Below are positions 41,693 through 53,122 of a DNA stretch of 64,000 bases, one piece after another. Under the pieces are notes generated by a model. It searched no databases and was not told where the DNA came from. It saw only the letters and a list, made by a program, of their open reading frames with translations. Numbering within the stretch: the stretch's first letter is position 1; each line of letters starts with the position of its first letter. A program made the position numbers and the translations under genes. The stretch is from Shinella lacus (GTDB lineage Bacteria; Pseudomonadota; Alphaproteobacteria; Rhizobiales; Rhizobiaceae): positions 1 through 64,000 of the forward strand of contig NZ_WHSB02000010.1 in assembly GCF_010994755.1 (NCBI RefSeq), given 5' to 3'.

Positions 41693-41710
41693 TATTTCAA
41701 GCCTAAAGTT
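41693..41710. promoter_or_regulatory. Second copy of the candidate MarR operator, in the ligase/formamidase divergent promoter
   Basis: TATTTCAAGCCTAAAGTT matches the 27811 site at 15 of 18 positions and keeps the central TTTCAAGCNTAAA. It lies about 80 bp before the formamidase-like ATG and about 208 bp before the ligase ATG. The region 41486-41789 has no other gene. Confidence 0.55.
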
Positions 41711-41789
41711 TTTTGCTGACGGCATTGCCTTTGGCCGCCGTCCGGGTGATTTCTATGTCGTCGGCCACATCAACGGGAGGGATGCAACG

Positions 41790-42620
41790 ATGCTGGAATA
41801 CCGCATTTCGGACTGGGACAACGCCTATGCAAACGGGGTGAACATCCCGCGCGGCGATCGATGGCCGGAGGCCTGGGTCACGCCCGCCGAGACATTCCGA
41901 AGCGCGCTGCTGTCGGCCGGCCGCGCAAAACTCGACCTTGCCTATGGCGAGCGCCCGAGAAACCGCATGGACCTCTTTCTCCCGGAAGGTCCGGCCAAGG
42001 GCTTGGTCGTCTTCGTGCATGGCGGATTCTGGCTGCAGCTCGACAAGAGCTTCTGGTCGCATCTGGCCGCAGGCGCCGTCGCCAGCGGTTATGCGGTCGC
42101 CATGCCCTCCTACACGCTGTGCCCGGAGGTTCGCATCGCGGAAATCGTCAGGGAGGTCGCGGCGGCCATCACCGAAGCAGCAGGACTGGTCGAGGGACCG
42201 CTGATCCTGACCGGGCATTCGGCCGGCGGCCATCTCGCCAGCCGGATGATCACCACGACGGCGCCGCTGGCGCCACAGGTTCAGCAACGCATCCGCAACG
42301 TCGTCTCGATTTCAGGCCTGCACGACCTGCGCCCCCTCCTGTCGACCGCCATGAACGAAAGGCTCGCCATCGACGAAGCGGAGGCGCTTGCGGAAAGCCC
42401 GGCGCTGCTGCGGCCTATGAGAGACGCCCGCATCACCTGCTGGGTGGGCGGAAGCGAGCGCCCGGAATTCCTGCGCCAGAACGCCCTGCTCGCCAATATC
42501 TGGACGGGACTGGGCGCCACAACAGCGACGATCGTCGAGCCGGACAGGCACCACTTCACCATCAACGACGGCCTCGCCGACCCGGCACATGCCCTGACGC
42601 GAACCCTGCTGTCGGTGTGA
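41790..42620 (+). CDS. Alpha/beta hydrolase, probable kynurenine formamidase of the AFMID type (276 aa)
   Basis: HGGFWLQLDKSFW (HGGxW oxyanion motif), LTGHSAGGHLA with the nucleophile serine, GSERPEF in the acid loop and DRHHFTI with the histidine. The HGGxW plus GHSAGxHL combination is that of animal and bacterial arylformamidases rather than the metal-dependent KynB. It is divergent from the ligase-TDO operon and supplies the only missing step between N-formylkynurenine and kynurenine. GGGAGGGATGCAACG precedes the ATG. Confidence 0.8.
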   Translation: MLEYRISDWDNAYANGVNIPRGDRWPEAWVTPAETFRSALLSAGRAKLDLAYGERPRNRMDLFLPEGPAKGLVVFVHGGFWLQLDKSFWSHLAAGAVASGYAVAMPSYTLCPEVRIAEIVREVAAAITEAAGLVEGPLILTGHSAGGHLASRMITTTAPLAPQVQQRIRNVVSISGLHDLRPLLSTAMNERLAIDEAEALAESPALLRPMRDARITCWVGGSERPEFLRQNALLANIWTGLGATTATIVEPDRHHFTINDGLADPAHALTRTLLSV

Positions 42621-42674
42621 GCACCGAAACGACAGGTCAGACCTGCTGCCACTCGGCTGGTGGCTCCGACAGCC

Positions 42675-45991
<3,317 letters not shown>

Positions 45992-46042
45992 GCGTTTTCC
46001 CACTTGCAGCCGCGCGGCACTCCGCTTCCGGCACGCTAAATG

Positions 46043-46056
46043 AGTTTTGCAAAACT
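46043..46056. promoter_or_regulatory. Perfect 14-bp palindrome upstream of aspT
   Basis: AGTTTTGCAAAACT is its own reverse complement, 51 bp upstream of the aspT ATG. It is a candidate repressor site. The half AGTT-N-TGC also occurs at the edge of the GntR operator (AGTTCTGC at 29309). The region 45992-46302 otherwise shows no gene. Confidence 0.45.
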
Positions 46057-46302
46057 GCAACTACAACTCGTATGTGTTGTTTCGGCTGGAACGCCAGGGT
46101 TAATGAATTTAGGCGCGACCTGCGGAAAATGTGCCGTTTTTGAACGCCGCCGTCGTCGGCCGAATGAACGGCCTGGCTGGTACGTTAGAAGAATTGAGTA
46201 TACCTGGCCCCGCCAGCGCAGGAATTCAGCAATTGTCAGTGAAGCCGAGTGGTGAGGCCTGCTTCCGGACAGGGGAGCACGCCCTATGCGGAGGGGGACG
46301 GC

Positions 46303-49300
46303 ATGACCGGTTCCGGCACGCGACTGCATGTTCTGATGATGGCGGCTGTTTGCACCGTCCTCTTGCTGCTGGGCGCCGGATCGGCACCCGCGCAGCCCAG
46401 TTTCGATTGCACCAAGGCCTCCAATGCGGTGGAACATGCGATATGCGGCGATCCGGCTTTGGCGGCGCTCGACGCCGAAATGGCCGCCGTCTATTCGCAG
46501 CAACGCTCCGCGGCTGAAGGCAAGACGGCCGAAAAGCTGGTGGCGGACCAGCGCGCCTGGATGCGCAAGCGAAGCCGATGCCGCGGCGATGTGGCCTGTC
46601 TTGCAAAACAGATGCGCGAGCGCATCGCCGAACTTCGGCAGATGCCCGTGATGCAGACCGTGGCGCTTGCCTGTCCCGAGGCGCTCAATGAGGCGCGGGC
46701 GATGGTCGCCGGCATCCAGTTTACCATCGGCATGACGCAGAAACTGACGCCGGGCACGGGCTTCCTATTGGGTTATCAGCTCCGGGCGGCAAAACCCGCA
46801 CCCCTGCCGCTTTTCATCGTCGCCGATTTCCCGGTGGCCACGCGCTTCAAGGGAAAGGGTTTCCTGCCGCTGACAGCGGGGGCGAAGGGGCCGGATGGTC
46901 TGAAACATGCCGAAGAGCGCACGCGCGCCATCATTCCGCTGCATGGGCGCATGCCTGCGGCAAGCGGTGCCATCACGGTCTTCCTGCTTTCCTCCGGCCA
47001 ACAGGATATCGGCGTCAGCCTCGTGACGGGTGGCGCCTGCGGCGAGCATGTGCTGCGCACGGAGCGCTCGCCGCGTCTTACGGTGGAACTCGGGCTGCCG
47101 GAAATCGTCGTGCAGGACCGCTTCACAAGCGATGCGCCGGACGAGGTTCTGGCCGATCCGTCCGGGCGCTACGAGATGAAGGTCTACAAGGACCGATACG
47201 ATGTGTTCGACCGCGAGATGGGTGCGTTGCTGTTCTCGCGCGCAGGGTTGCAGCCGCGCTTCTCGCCGACAGGACGTTTCGTGGCAGCGGTGCGTTCGAT
47301 CGACAGGCGGCTGGAGGTCATCGACCTTGCTGATGGCGCCGTCGTCCAGAACCTGCGCCATGGGCTGCTCGCCTGGACGCGCAACGACAGTTTCATCGTG
47401 CTCGGGGCAGAAATCCGGCAGATGGAGAATTCCGTCGTCTCCACTCTCAACGCCGATATCGGCACCGGAACCTACATGCGGAACATGGGGGTCGGCTGGC
47501 GCACCGAAATCGTGCTCGATGTCGATCGCATGTTCGCGGCGATGACCGGCCCGAGCGCTGACGGCACCAAGGACGGCGGACGGTTCTGGGACATCGTCTC
47601 CGGCGAGGTTTACGACCTGGAGGAAAGCGGGCCGGGTTACTACTTGTCGGCCTCGCAAGGGAATTTCGACGACTTCGACCCGGACGGCGCGCGAAAAGCG
47701 CTTCGCCAGCTCGTCCGGACCCATCGCGGCATCGATATCCCTCTGGAAAAACACCTTTGGCTTTTCGGCGAGCCGATACGCGTCACGCATGGCATGGAGA
47801 GCTATCTTATCAATGCATCCGCGCCGGACGAGCAGCTGTTCGTGCCCGTCGACAAGCTCATTCGCAAGCCCCTGATGGAGGGCACGGCAGTCGTAGCTGC
47901 AGACGACCGGTGCGGGAATGTCGGCGATGGGCGGGGTCTGGCGCGCGCCGAGGGCGGCGTGTTTTGCGGGGTCCAGATCGCCGGGCGCGGCCTTGGGCGC
48001 CTGCCGCAATCGTCGTTCCAGCCCTCCGAGGCGACGGTGTTCGACCGGATCGGCGCCGTCATCGGCGCGATCGACCGGGTGTCGTCGGTCGCTCACAGCA
48101 CCTATGGTCACTACATGGATGTGAATGCCGATCGAAAGGCGAAGATCGATACGCTCATCGATGCCGTGGCGCGGACCGCTCCCACCATCCGCAAGCGCTT
48201 CAGCACCGTCGCCCCGGAAAACATCGCCTTCGAATGCAAGACCTCCGCCGAGGCGTTCGACCCGGCTTCGATCGAACAGGTCTGGCGCTGGGGCGAGGGG
48301 GAACAGGCCCATGCGCTGCTGTTTGCCAATTGTTATGCTGGCAGCTCCAGGGTCAGCATGGCGGGCCTCATTCTGGTTTCGCCCGACCTCATCGTGAACA
48401 TCGACCGGGAACTCGTGCCGGAAAACGCACCTGACGATGCCAGCGCGTTTGGGTGGAGCTCCACGGATGCGAGCGAAATCCGGGTCTTTGCAGTGCGCGA
48501 AGACCGGATTCTCGTCTCCGCCAGCTATATCGGACAGGCCGCCTTCATCGACACGCGCACCGGCAAGCGCGTCGGAAACCTCGTTCCGCTTGCCGATCCG
48601 ACGCTGGTGCGCGCCATGCGCCTCACGCGGGACGGCCGGTTTTTGGTGCAGCTCAACCATGATGGTCGCTTCACCGTGTTTCGCGCCGGGACGGGCGAGC
48701 AGATCCTGGGGGGAGCACATATCGATGATGAGATCGTCGTCATGCTGCCCGATGGTCGGTTCGACACGACTTACGAAGGGGCGCACGCGCTCAATGTGCG
48801 CTTTGCCGGCATGCCCGCATTGCAGACCGTGCACCAGTTCGGGGCGGCCCTCCACCGGCCGGGCCTTGCGCAGGCGGTGCTCGAAGGGCGGGAGATCGCC
48901 GCGCGGCCGGAAACGCTGGGTTCGCCGCCGCTGGTTTCCTTCACGGCGAGCGTGGCCGAGGCTGGAAAACGCCGCCTGGCCGTAAGCGCCACCGACGATA
49001 CCGGGCTCGCGCGGCTTCGTGTGTTCGTCGACGGCCGGCTGATCGACGAGCGGAATGTGCAGGGACAGGCGGCCGAAGAGGTCTTCGACATTGCCGATCC
49101 CGGCGGCAGCCGGTGGATCACCGTGCTTGCCGACGACGCCGACGGCCTGGTCAGCACCCCTAAAGGTCTGCTCCTGCCGCCGCCATCGCGCGGTGAGGGG
49201 CGCCTTCGCGCGGTGCTAGTCGGGATAGACGCCTATGCCGGCGATCCGGGCATTCCCGCGCTGTCCTTCGCGCGCAGCGATGCGGAGCGCCTGAAGGCGG

Positions 49301-49950
49301 TTCTGGCGGGCGTTGGCGGCCATCGCGCGGCGTCGCCGGAGCTGACCGTGCTGAGCGACCGTGCGGCGACGGGCGCAACGATCCTCAAGGCGGTGGCCGA
49401 TGCCGTCGCCGCCACGGGGCCGGACGACACGTTGCTCTTCTCTTTTGCCGGCCATGCCGTCGGTTCCGGTGGCACGGGCACGACCGGCGACCTGCTGCTC
49501 GCCCTGCCGGATACGCGCACCGGCGCGCTGCGCGAGACCGCGCTTGCCTGGAGTGACGTCGCGGCTGTGCTATCCAAGGCGAAGGGAACGGTGGTGATCC
49601 TGCTCGACGCCTGTCACACCGGCCTTGCCGGCAGCAGCGCCTTTGCCACGAACGACGATGTCGCTGGTGCCTTACTGACGTCGGCCGGCGCGCCCATGGT
49701 CGTGCTCGCCGCCTCGAAGGGGCGGCAGGTGGCGCTGGAAAGTGCCGGAAAGGGCGGCGGCGTCTTCACCTCGGCCATCGTCGAGGTGCTCGGGACCGGC
49801 CGCGGCACGGCCGACGTCGATGCCAACGGCGTCATCGATCTCGGCGAATTCTATTCCGCCGTCAAATCCCGCGTGCTGCGCGACACCGAGGGCCGGCAGA
49901 GCCCGTGGCTCGCGCGAAACCTCCTGGTCGGCGACATGAGTTTGTTTTGA
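46303..49950 (+). CDS. Large secreted protein: LprI-like domain, beta-propeller region and C-terminal caspase-like domain (1215 aa)
   Basis: A signal peptide covers about residues 1-30. Residues about 33-110 resemble LprI/DUF1311 (FDCTKASNAVEHAICGDPALAALDAEMAAVY). A long region (about 260-850) has propeller-like strands such as LQPRFSPTGRFVAAVRS and FIDTRTGKRVGNLVPLAD. An Ig-like stretch follows (about 890-955). The C-terminus is caspase-like: LRAVLVGIDAYAGDPGIPALSFARSDAERLKAVL, His1051 in LLFSFAGHAVG and Cys1104 in VVILLDACHTGLAG. The ATG at 46303 follows GCGGAGGGGGACGGC. It reverses the domain order of the 14731 protein. Targets are unknown. Confidence 0.85.
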   Translation: MTGSGTRLHVLMMAAVCTVLLLLGAGSAPAQPSFDCTKASNAVEHAICGDPALAALDAEMAAVYSQQRSAAEGKTAEKLVADQRAWMRKRSRCRGDVACLAKQMRERIAELRQMPVMQTVALACPEALNEARAMVAGIQFTIGMTQKLTPGTGFLLGYQLRAAKPAPLPLFIVADFPVATRFKGKGFLPLTAGAKGPDGLKHAEERTRAIIPLHGRMPAASGAITVFLLSSGQQDIGVSLVTGGACGEHVLRTERSPRLTVELGLPEIVVQDRFTSDAPDEVLADPSGRYEMKVYKDRYDVFDREMGALLFSRAGLQPRFSPTGRFVAAVRSIDRRLEVIDLADGAVVQNLRHGLLAWTRNDSFIVLGAEIRQMENSVVSTLNADIGTGTYMRNMGVGWRTEIVLDVDRMFAAMTGPSADGTKDGGRFWDIVSGEVYDLEESGPGYYLSASQGNFDDFDPDGARKALRQLVRTHRGIDIPLEKHLWLFGEPIRVTHGMESYLINASAPDEQLFVPVDKLIRKPLMEGTAVVAADDRCGNVGDGRGLARAEGGVFCGVQIAGRGLGRLPQSSFQPSEATVFDRIGAVIGAIDRVSSVAHSTYGHYMDVNADRKAKIDTLIDAVARTAPTIRKRFSTVAPENIAFECKTSAEAFDPASIEQVWRWGEGEQAHALLFANCYAGSSRVSMAGLILVSPDLIVNIDRELVPENAPDDASAFGWSSTDASEIRVFAVREDRILVSASYIGQAAFIDTRTGKRVGNLVPLADPTLVRAMRLTRDGRFLVQLNHDGRFTVFRAGTGEQILGGAHIDDEIVVMLPDGRFDTTYEGAHALNVRFAGMPALQTVHQFGAALHRPGLAQAVLEGREIAARPETLGSPPLVSFTASVAEAGKRRLAVSATDDTGLARLRVFVDGRLIDERNVQGQAAEEVFDIADPGGSRWITVLADDADGLVSTPKGLLLPPPSRGEGRLRAVLVGIDAYAGDPGIPALSFARSDAERLKAVLAGVGGHRAASPELTVLSDRAATGATILKAVADAVAATGPDDTLLFSFAGHAVGSGGTGTTGDLLLALPDTRTGALRETALAWSDVAAVLSKAKGTVVILLDACHTGLAGSSAFATNDDVAGALLTSAGAPMVVLAASKGRQVALESAGKGGGVFTSAIVEVLGTGRGTADVDANGVIDLGEFYSAVKSRVLRDTEGRQSPWLARNLLVGDMSLF

Positions 49951-50081
49951 GCCGGTAAAATCCACCCGCGCCGATCTCGGCAAGGGGTAGGAGAACAAGA
50001 TATCGTCGGTTATGCTCCGAGCAAATTGGCAGAGCAGCGTGTCCGAGCGCACCACGCGCCGGTCCGAAAAGGGGGGAAAGC

Positions 50082-50978
50082 ATGGCTGACGCAAAAATGA
50101 TGGCGCAGATGTCCGGCAAGGAGGGCTTTATTGCCGCCCTCGACCAGAGCGGTGGTTCCACCCCCGGTGCCTTGCGTCTCTATGGCATTGCCGACACCGA
50201 CTATAGCGGTGACGAGGCGATGTTCCGCCTGATGCACGAGATGCGCGTGCGCATCATGACGGCGCCCGCTTTCTCCGGCGACAAGGTGATCGGCGCCATC
50301 CTGTTCGAAAAGACCATGGATGGCGAAGCCAAGGGCAAGCCGGTTCCCTCCTATCTGTGGGAAGACCGCGGCGTCGTGCCCTTCCTCAAGGTCGACAAGG
50401 GGCTCGCCGCCGAGGAGAACGGCGCGCAGGTGATGAAGCCGATGCCTGATCTCGACGCGCTGCTCGCCCGCGCGGTGAAGAAGGGCATTTTCGGCACCAA
50501 GATGCGCTCGGTGATCGCCCATGCCGACAAGGCCGGCATCGCCGCCGTGGTGAAGCAGCAGTTCGAGGTGGGACGCCAGATCCTTGGCCACGGCCTCGTT
50601 CCGATCATCGAGCCGGAAGTCTCGATCAAGAGTGCGACGAAAGAGGAGGCCGAGGCGATCCTGCGCGACGAGATCGCCAGCCAGCTCGATGCCGTGCCGG
50701 CGGGCGAGCAGGTCATGCTCAAGCTCACCATCCCGACGGTCGCGGATTTCTACAAGCCGCTGATTGCCCACAAGGCGGTTGCCCGCGTCGTGGCCCTTTC
50801 GGGCGGCTACAGCCGCGCCGACGCCTGCGAAAAACTCAGCCGCAACCACGGCATGATCGCCAGCTTCTCGCGTGCGCTCACGGAAGACCTGCGCCTGCAA
50901 ATGAGCGATGCCGAGTTCGATGCCAGCCTCGGCCGGACGATCGACGAGATCTACACCGCGAGCGCCGTGAAGGTCTGA
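50082..50978 (+). CDS. Class I fructose-bisphosphate aldolase (298 aa)
   Basis: IAALDQSGGSTPGALRLYGI at the N-terminus and VIGAILFEKTMDG (Schiff-base region), with VPFLKVDKGL, HGLVPIIEPEVSI and VVALSGGYSRADAC, are those of the class I aldolase family common in rhizobia. The lysine in FLKVDKGL or MLKLTIP is the likely Schiff-base former. It cleaves fructose-1,6-bisphosphate to triose phosphates in the cytosol. AAGGGGGGAAAGC precedes the ATG. It appears to be a single-gene unit. Confidence 0.92.
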   Translation: MADAKMMAQMSGKEGFIAALDQSGGSTPGALRLYGIADTDYSGDEAMFRLMHEMRVRIMTAPAFSGDKVIGAILFEKTMDGEAKGKPVPSYLWEDRGVVPFLKVDKGLAAEENGAQVMKPMPDLDALLARAVKKGIFGTKMRSVIAHADKAGIAAVVKQQFEVGRQILGHGLVPIIEPEVSIKSATKEEAEAILRDEIASQLDAVPAGEQVMLKLTIPTVADFYKPLIAHKAVARVVALSGGYSRADACEKLSRNHGMIASFSRALTEDLRLQMSDAEFDASLGRTIDEIYTASAVKV

Positions 50979-50988
50979 TCGAGCGAAG

Positions 50989-51912
50989 CTAGGCGGCCGC
51001 GCCGCGGTGCAGGCTGCGGTAGCGGGCGGGCGATTGGCCGAGGACACGGCGGAAGGTGGCGGCGAAGGCGCTGTCCGAGGCATAGCCCAGCGATTGGGCG
51101 ATGCGCGGCAGCGGTTCGTCGCCGCGCCGCAACCGGGCGGCCGCAAGCCGCATGCGCCATGCCGCAAGATAATCGATCGGCGAGGCGCCGACGGTGTCGC
51201 GGAACCGCTCGGCAAAGGCCGAGCGTGACTGGCCGGCGATGCCGGCGAGTTCGTCCACCGTCCAGCGGCGCGCCGGATCGGCATGGATGGCCCGCAGCGC
51301 CGGGGCAAGGCGACGGTCGGTGAGGCCGGCCAGCCAGCCCGGATGCCGCGACGTCTCGCGGGCGAGATAGGCGCGCAGCACATGGATGAAGATCAGGCGC
51401 AGGAGGTCGTTGCAGGCAATGCGCGACCCCGGTGCCGTGCTGTTCCACTCCGCATCCAGCTGTTCCAGCAGCCAGGCGATCGGCCCGGCCTCTTCGCGCG
51501 CGATGACGACGACCGGCGGCAAGGCGTCGGTCAGGAGCGTGCCGTCCACCGTATCGAGGTTCACGCTGCCGCCGAGAAGCACGAAATCCTGGCCGTCGCC
51601 GACCATCACATCGAGGTTGCCGCCGATGAAGATGTCGCGCGCCGGGATGGGTTTCATCCGCGGATCGCTGCAAAGCGTAAAGGCCTTGCCGCTGACCACC
51701 AGGCAATCTCCCGCCTCGATGCGCATCGGCGCCTCGCCTTCCGGGATGACCCAGGCGCCGCCGTGGCGGATGGCGTTGAACTTCACATAGGACGGCGGCG
51801 GGAAGGCGACCGCCCACGGGCCGCCGGCCGCGAAGCGCACGGAGAAGAGCGCGCGCGCATCGATGGCGCTCAGCACGTCGGACAGGGCATCCTGTGCATT
51901 CTGGACGATCAC
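50989..51912 (-). CDS. AraC-family regulator with cupin_6 domain (307 aa)
   Basis: N-terminal cupin (about 15-185): RFAAGGPWAVAFPPPSYVKFNAIRHGGAWV and MRIEAGDCLVVSGKAFTL. The C-terminus has two helix-turn-helix units: RRWTVDELAGIAGQSRSAFAERFRDTVGASPIDYLAAWRM and LPRIAQSLGYASDSAFAATFRRVLGQSPARYR. Such regulators usually activate a divergent oxidoreductase; the SDR gene at 52005 is divergent with a 92-bp promoter region. The same family is represented by the decayed remnant at 18781. Confidence 0.9.
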   Translation of the reverse strand: MIVQNAQDALSDVLSAIDARALFSVRFAAGGPWAVAFPPPSYVKFNAIRHGGAWVIPEGEAPMRIEAGDCLVVSGKAFTLCSDPRMKPIPARDIFIGGNLDVMVGDGQDFVLLGGSVNLDTVDGTLLTDALPPVVVIAREEAGPIAWLLEQLDAEWNSTAPGSRIACNDLLRLIFIHVLRAYLARETSRHPGWLAGLTDRRLAPALRAIHADPARRWTVDELAGIAGQSRSAFAERFRDTVGASPIDYLAAWRMRLAAARLRRGDEPLPRIAQSLGYASDSAFAATFRRVLGQSPARYRSLHRGAAA

Positions 51913-52004
51913 GACAAAAACCTGGAGTTTGCAAGCTGGAGACGCCGAAACTGTACCCGATATGAAGCACGGACACCAGCACGAGAGAACGAAGGAGTGA
52001 CGAC

Positions 52005-52982
52005 ATGTCCGAGCAAAAACCTATCGGGTCCCGTTTCAATGCCGCCAGCACCGCCGAGGAGGTGGTCGCGGGGATCGACCTTTCCGGCAAGACGGCGATC
52101 GTGACCGGCGGCTATTCCGGCCTCGGCGTCGAGACGACGCGCGCACTCGCCGGCGCCGGCGCCACGATCATCGTGCCGGCGCGCGACCGCGCCAAGGCGG
52201 AGCGCACGCTGGCCGGCATCGAAAATGTGCGCATCGAGGCGATGGATCTTTCGGACCCCGCGTCCATCGCCGCCTTCGCGGACAGGATCGTCGCGGCCGG
52301 CACGCCGATATCGATCCTCGTCAACAGCGCGGGCATCATGGCAACGCCGCTGGCGCGCGATGCAGACGGGCACGAGAGCCAGTTCTCGACCAACCATCTC
52401 GGCCATTTCCGGCTGGTGGCGGGGCTTTGGCCGGCGCTGGTTGCGGCCGGCGGCGCGCGGGTCGTGTCGGTCTCCTCGCGCGGGCACCAGATCGGTCCGG
52501 TCGATTTCGACGATATCGATTTCCACACGCGCGCCTATGACAAGTGGCAGGCCTATGGCCAGGCGAAGACGGCGAATGCGCTCTTTGCGCTGGGGCTCGA
52601 CCGGCGCGGGGCGGAGCATGGCGTGCGCGCCTTCTCGCTGCATCCGGGCGTCATCCTCACCGATCTTGCCCGCCATCTCAGCGAAGACGAGATCAATGCC
52701 TTCGACGTGTATGACGAGAACGGCAACCGCCGTGTCGACCCCGCACGCGATCTGAAGAGCCCGCAGCAGGGGGCCGCAACCAGTGTCTGGGCGGCGGCAC
52801 GCCCCGAACTCGACGGCATCGGCGGCGTCTATTGCGAGGATTGCGAGGTGGCACTTCCGCAGGGCGAGGCGGCAGGCAACAAGGGCGTGGCGCCCTGGGC
52901 GATGGATCCGGACGCGGCGGAGCGTCTCTGGGTGCTGTCCGAGCGGCTGACGGGTGTTTCCCTGGCTAGTGCAGCGAACTGA
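52005..52982 (+). CDS. Short-chain dehydrogenase, retinol-dehydrogenase-like (325 aa)
   Basis: Extended-loop SDR: TAIVTGGYSGLGVETTRAL as nucleotide motif, NSAGIMATPL, SVSSRGHQ with the serine, and YGQAKTANALFALGLDRR with the Y-x-x-x-K pair. Such 320-residue SDRs next to cupin-AraC regulators are frequent; substrates are mostly unknown aldehydes or ketones. GAAGGAGTGACGAC precedes the ATG. Regulated probably by the divergent AraC protein. Confidence 0.87.
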   Translation: MSEQKPIGSRFNAASTAEEVVAGIDLSGKTAIVTGGYSGLGVETTRALAGAGATIIVPARDRAKAERTLAGIENVRIEAMDLSDPASIAAFADRIVAAGTPISILVNSAGIMATPLARDADGHESQFSTNHLGHFRLVAGLWPALVAAGGARVVSVSSRGHQIGPVDFDDIDFHTRAYDKWQAYGQAKTANALFALGLDRRGAEHGVRAFSLHPGVILTDLARHLSEDEINAFDVYDENGNRRVDPARDLKSPQQGAATSVWAAARPELDGIGGVYCEDCEVALPQGEAAGNKGVAPWAMDPDAAERLWVLSERLTGVSLASAAN

Positions 52983-53004
52983 GCCGCTTTTGCCTGAAGC
53001 TAGA

Positions 53005-53031
53005 ATTGGCGCCCGCGAAAGGGGCGCCAAT
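53005..53031 (+). terminator. Hairpin after the SDR gene
   Basis: ATTGGCGCCC and GGGCGCCAAT form a perfect 10-bp stem around GCGAAAG, 22 nt after the stop codon. There is no T-run afterwards, so it may be a weak terminator or stability element. Confidence 0.5.
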
Positions 53032-53122
53032 CACAAAACCGTGTCGGGGAAGAAAAATTTTGCGACCTGTGGGATGAGACGCAGTAGTTGATCGTCTTAG
53101 CAATAAGACCGATATCGAAAGC

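Noticed and set aside
46765-48855. 696-residue open frame antisense to the large caspase-like gene
   Set aside because: No recognisable domain; the sense frame has signal peptide, cysteine-rich LprI-like domain and caspase motifs.
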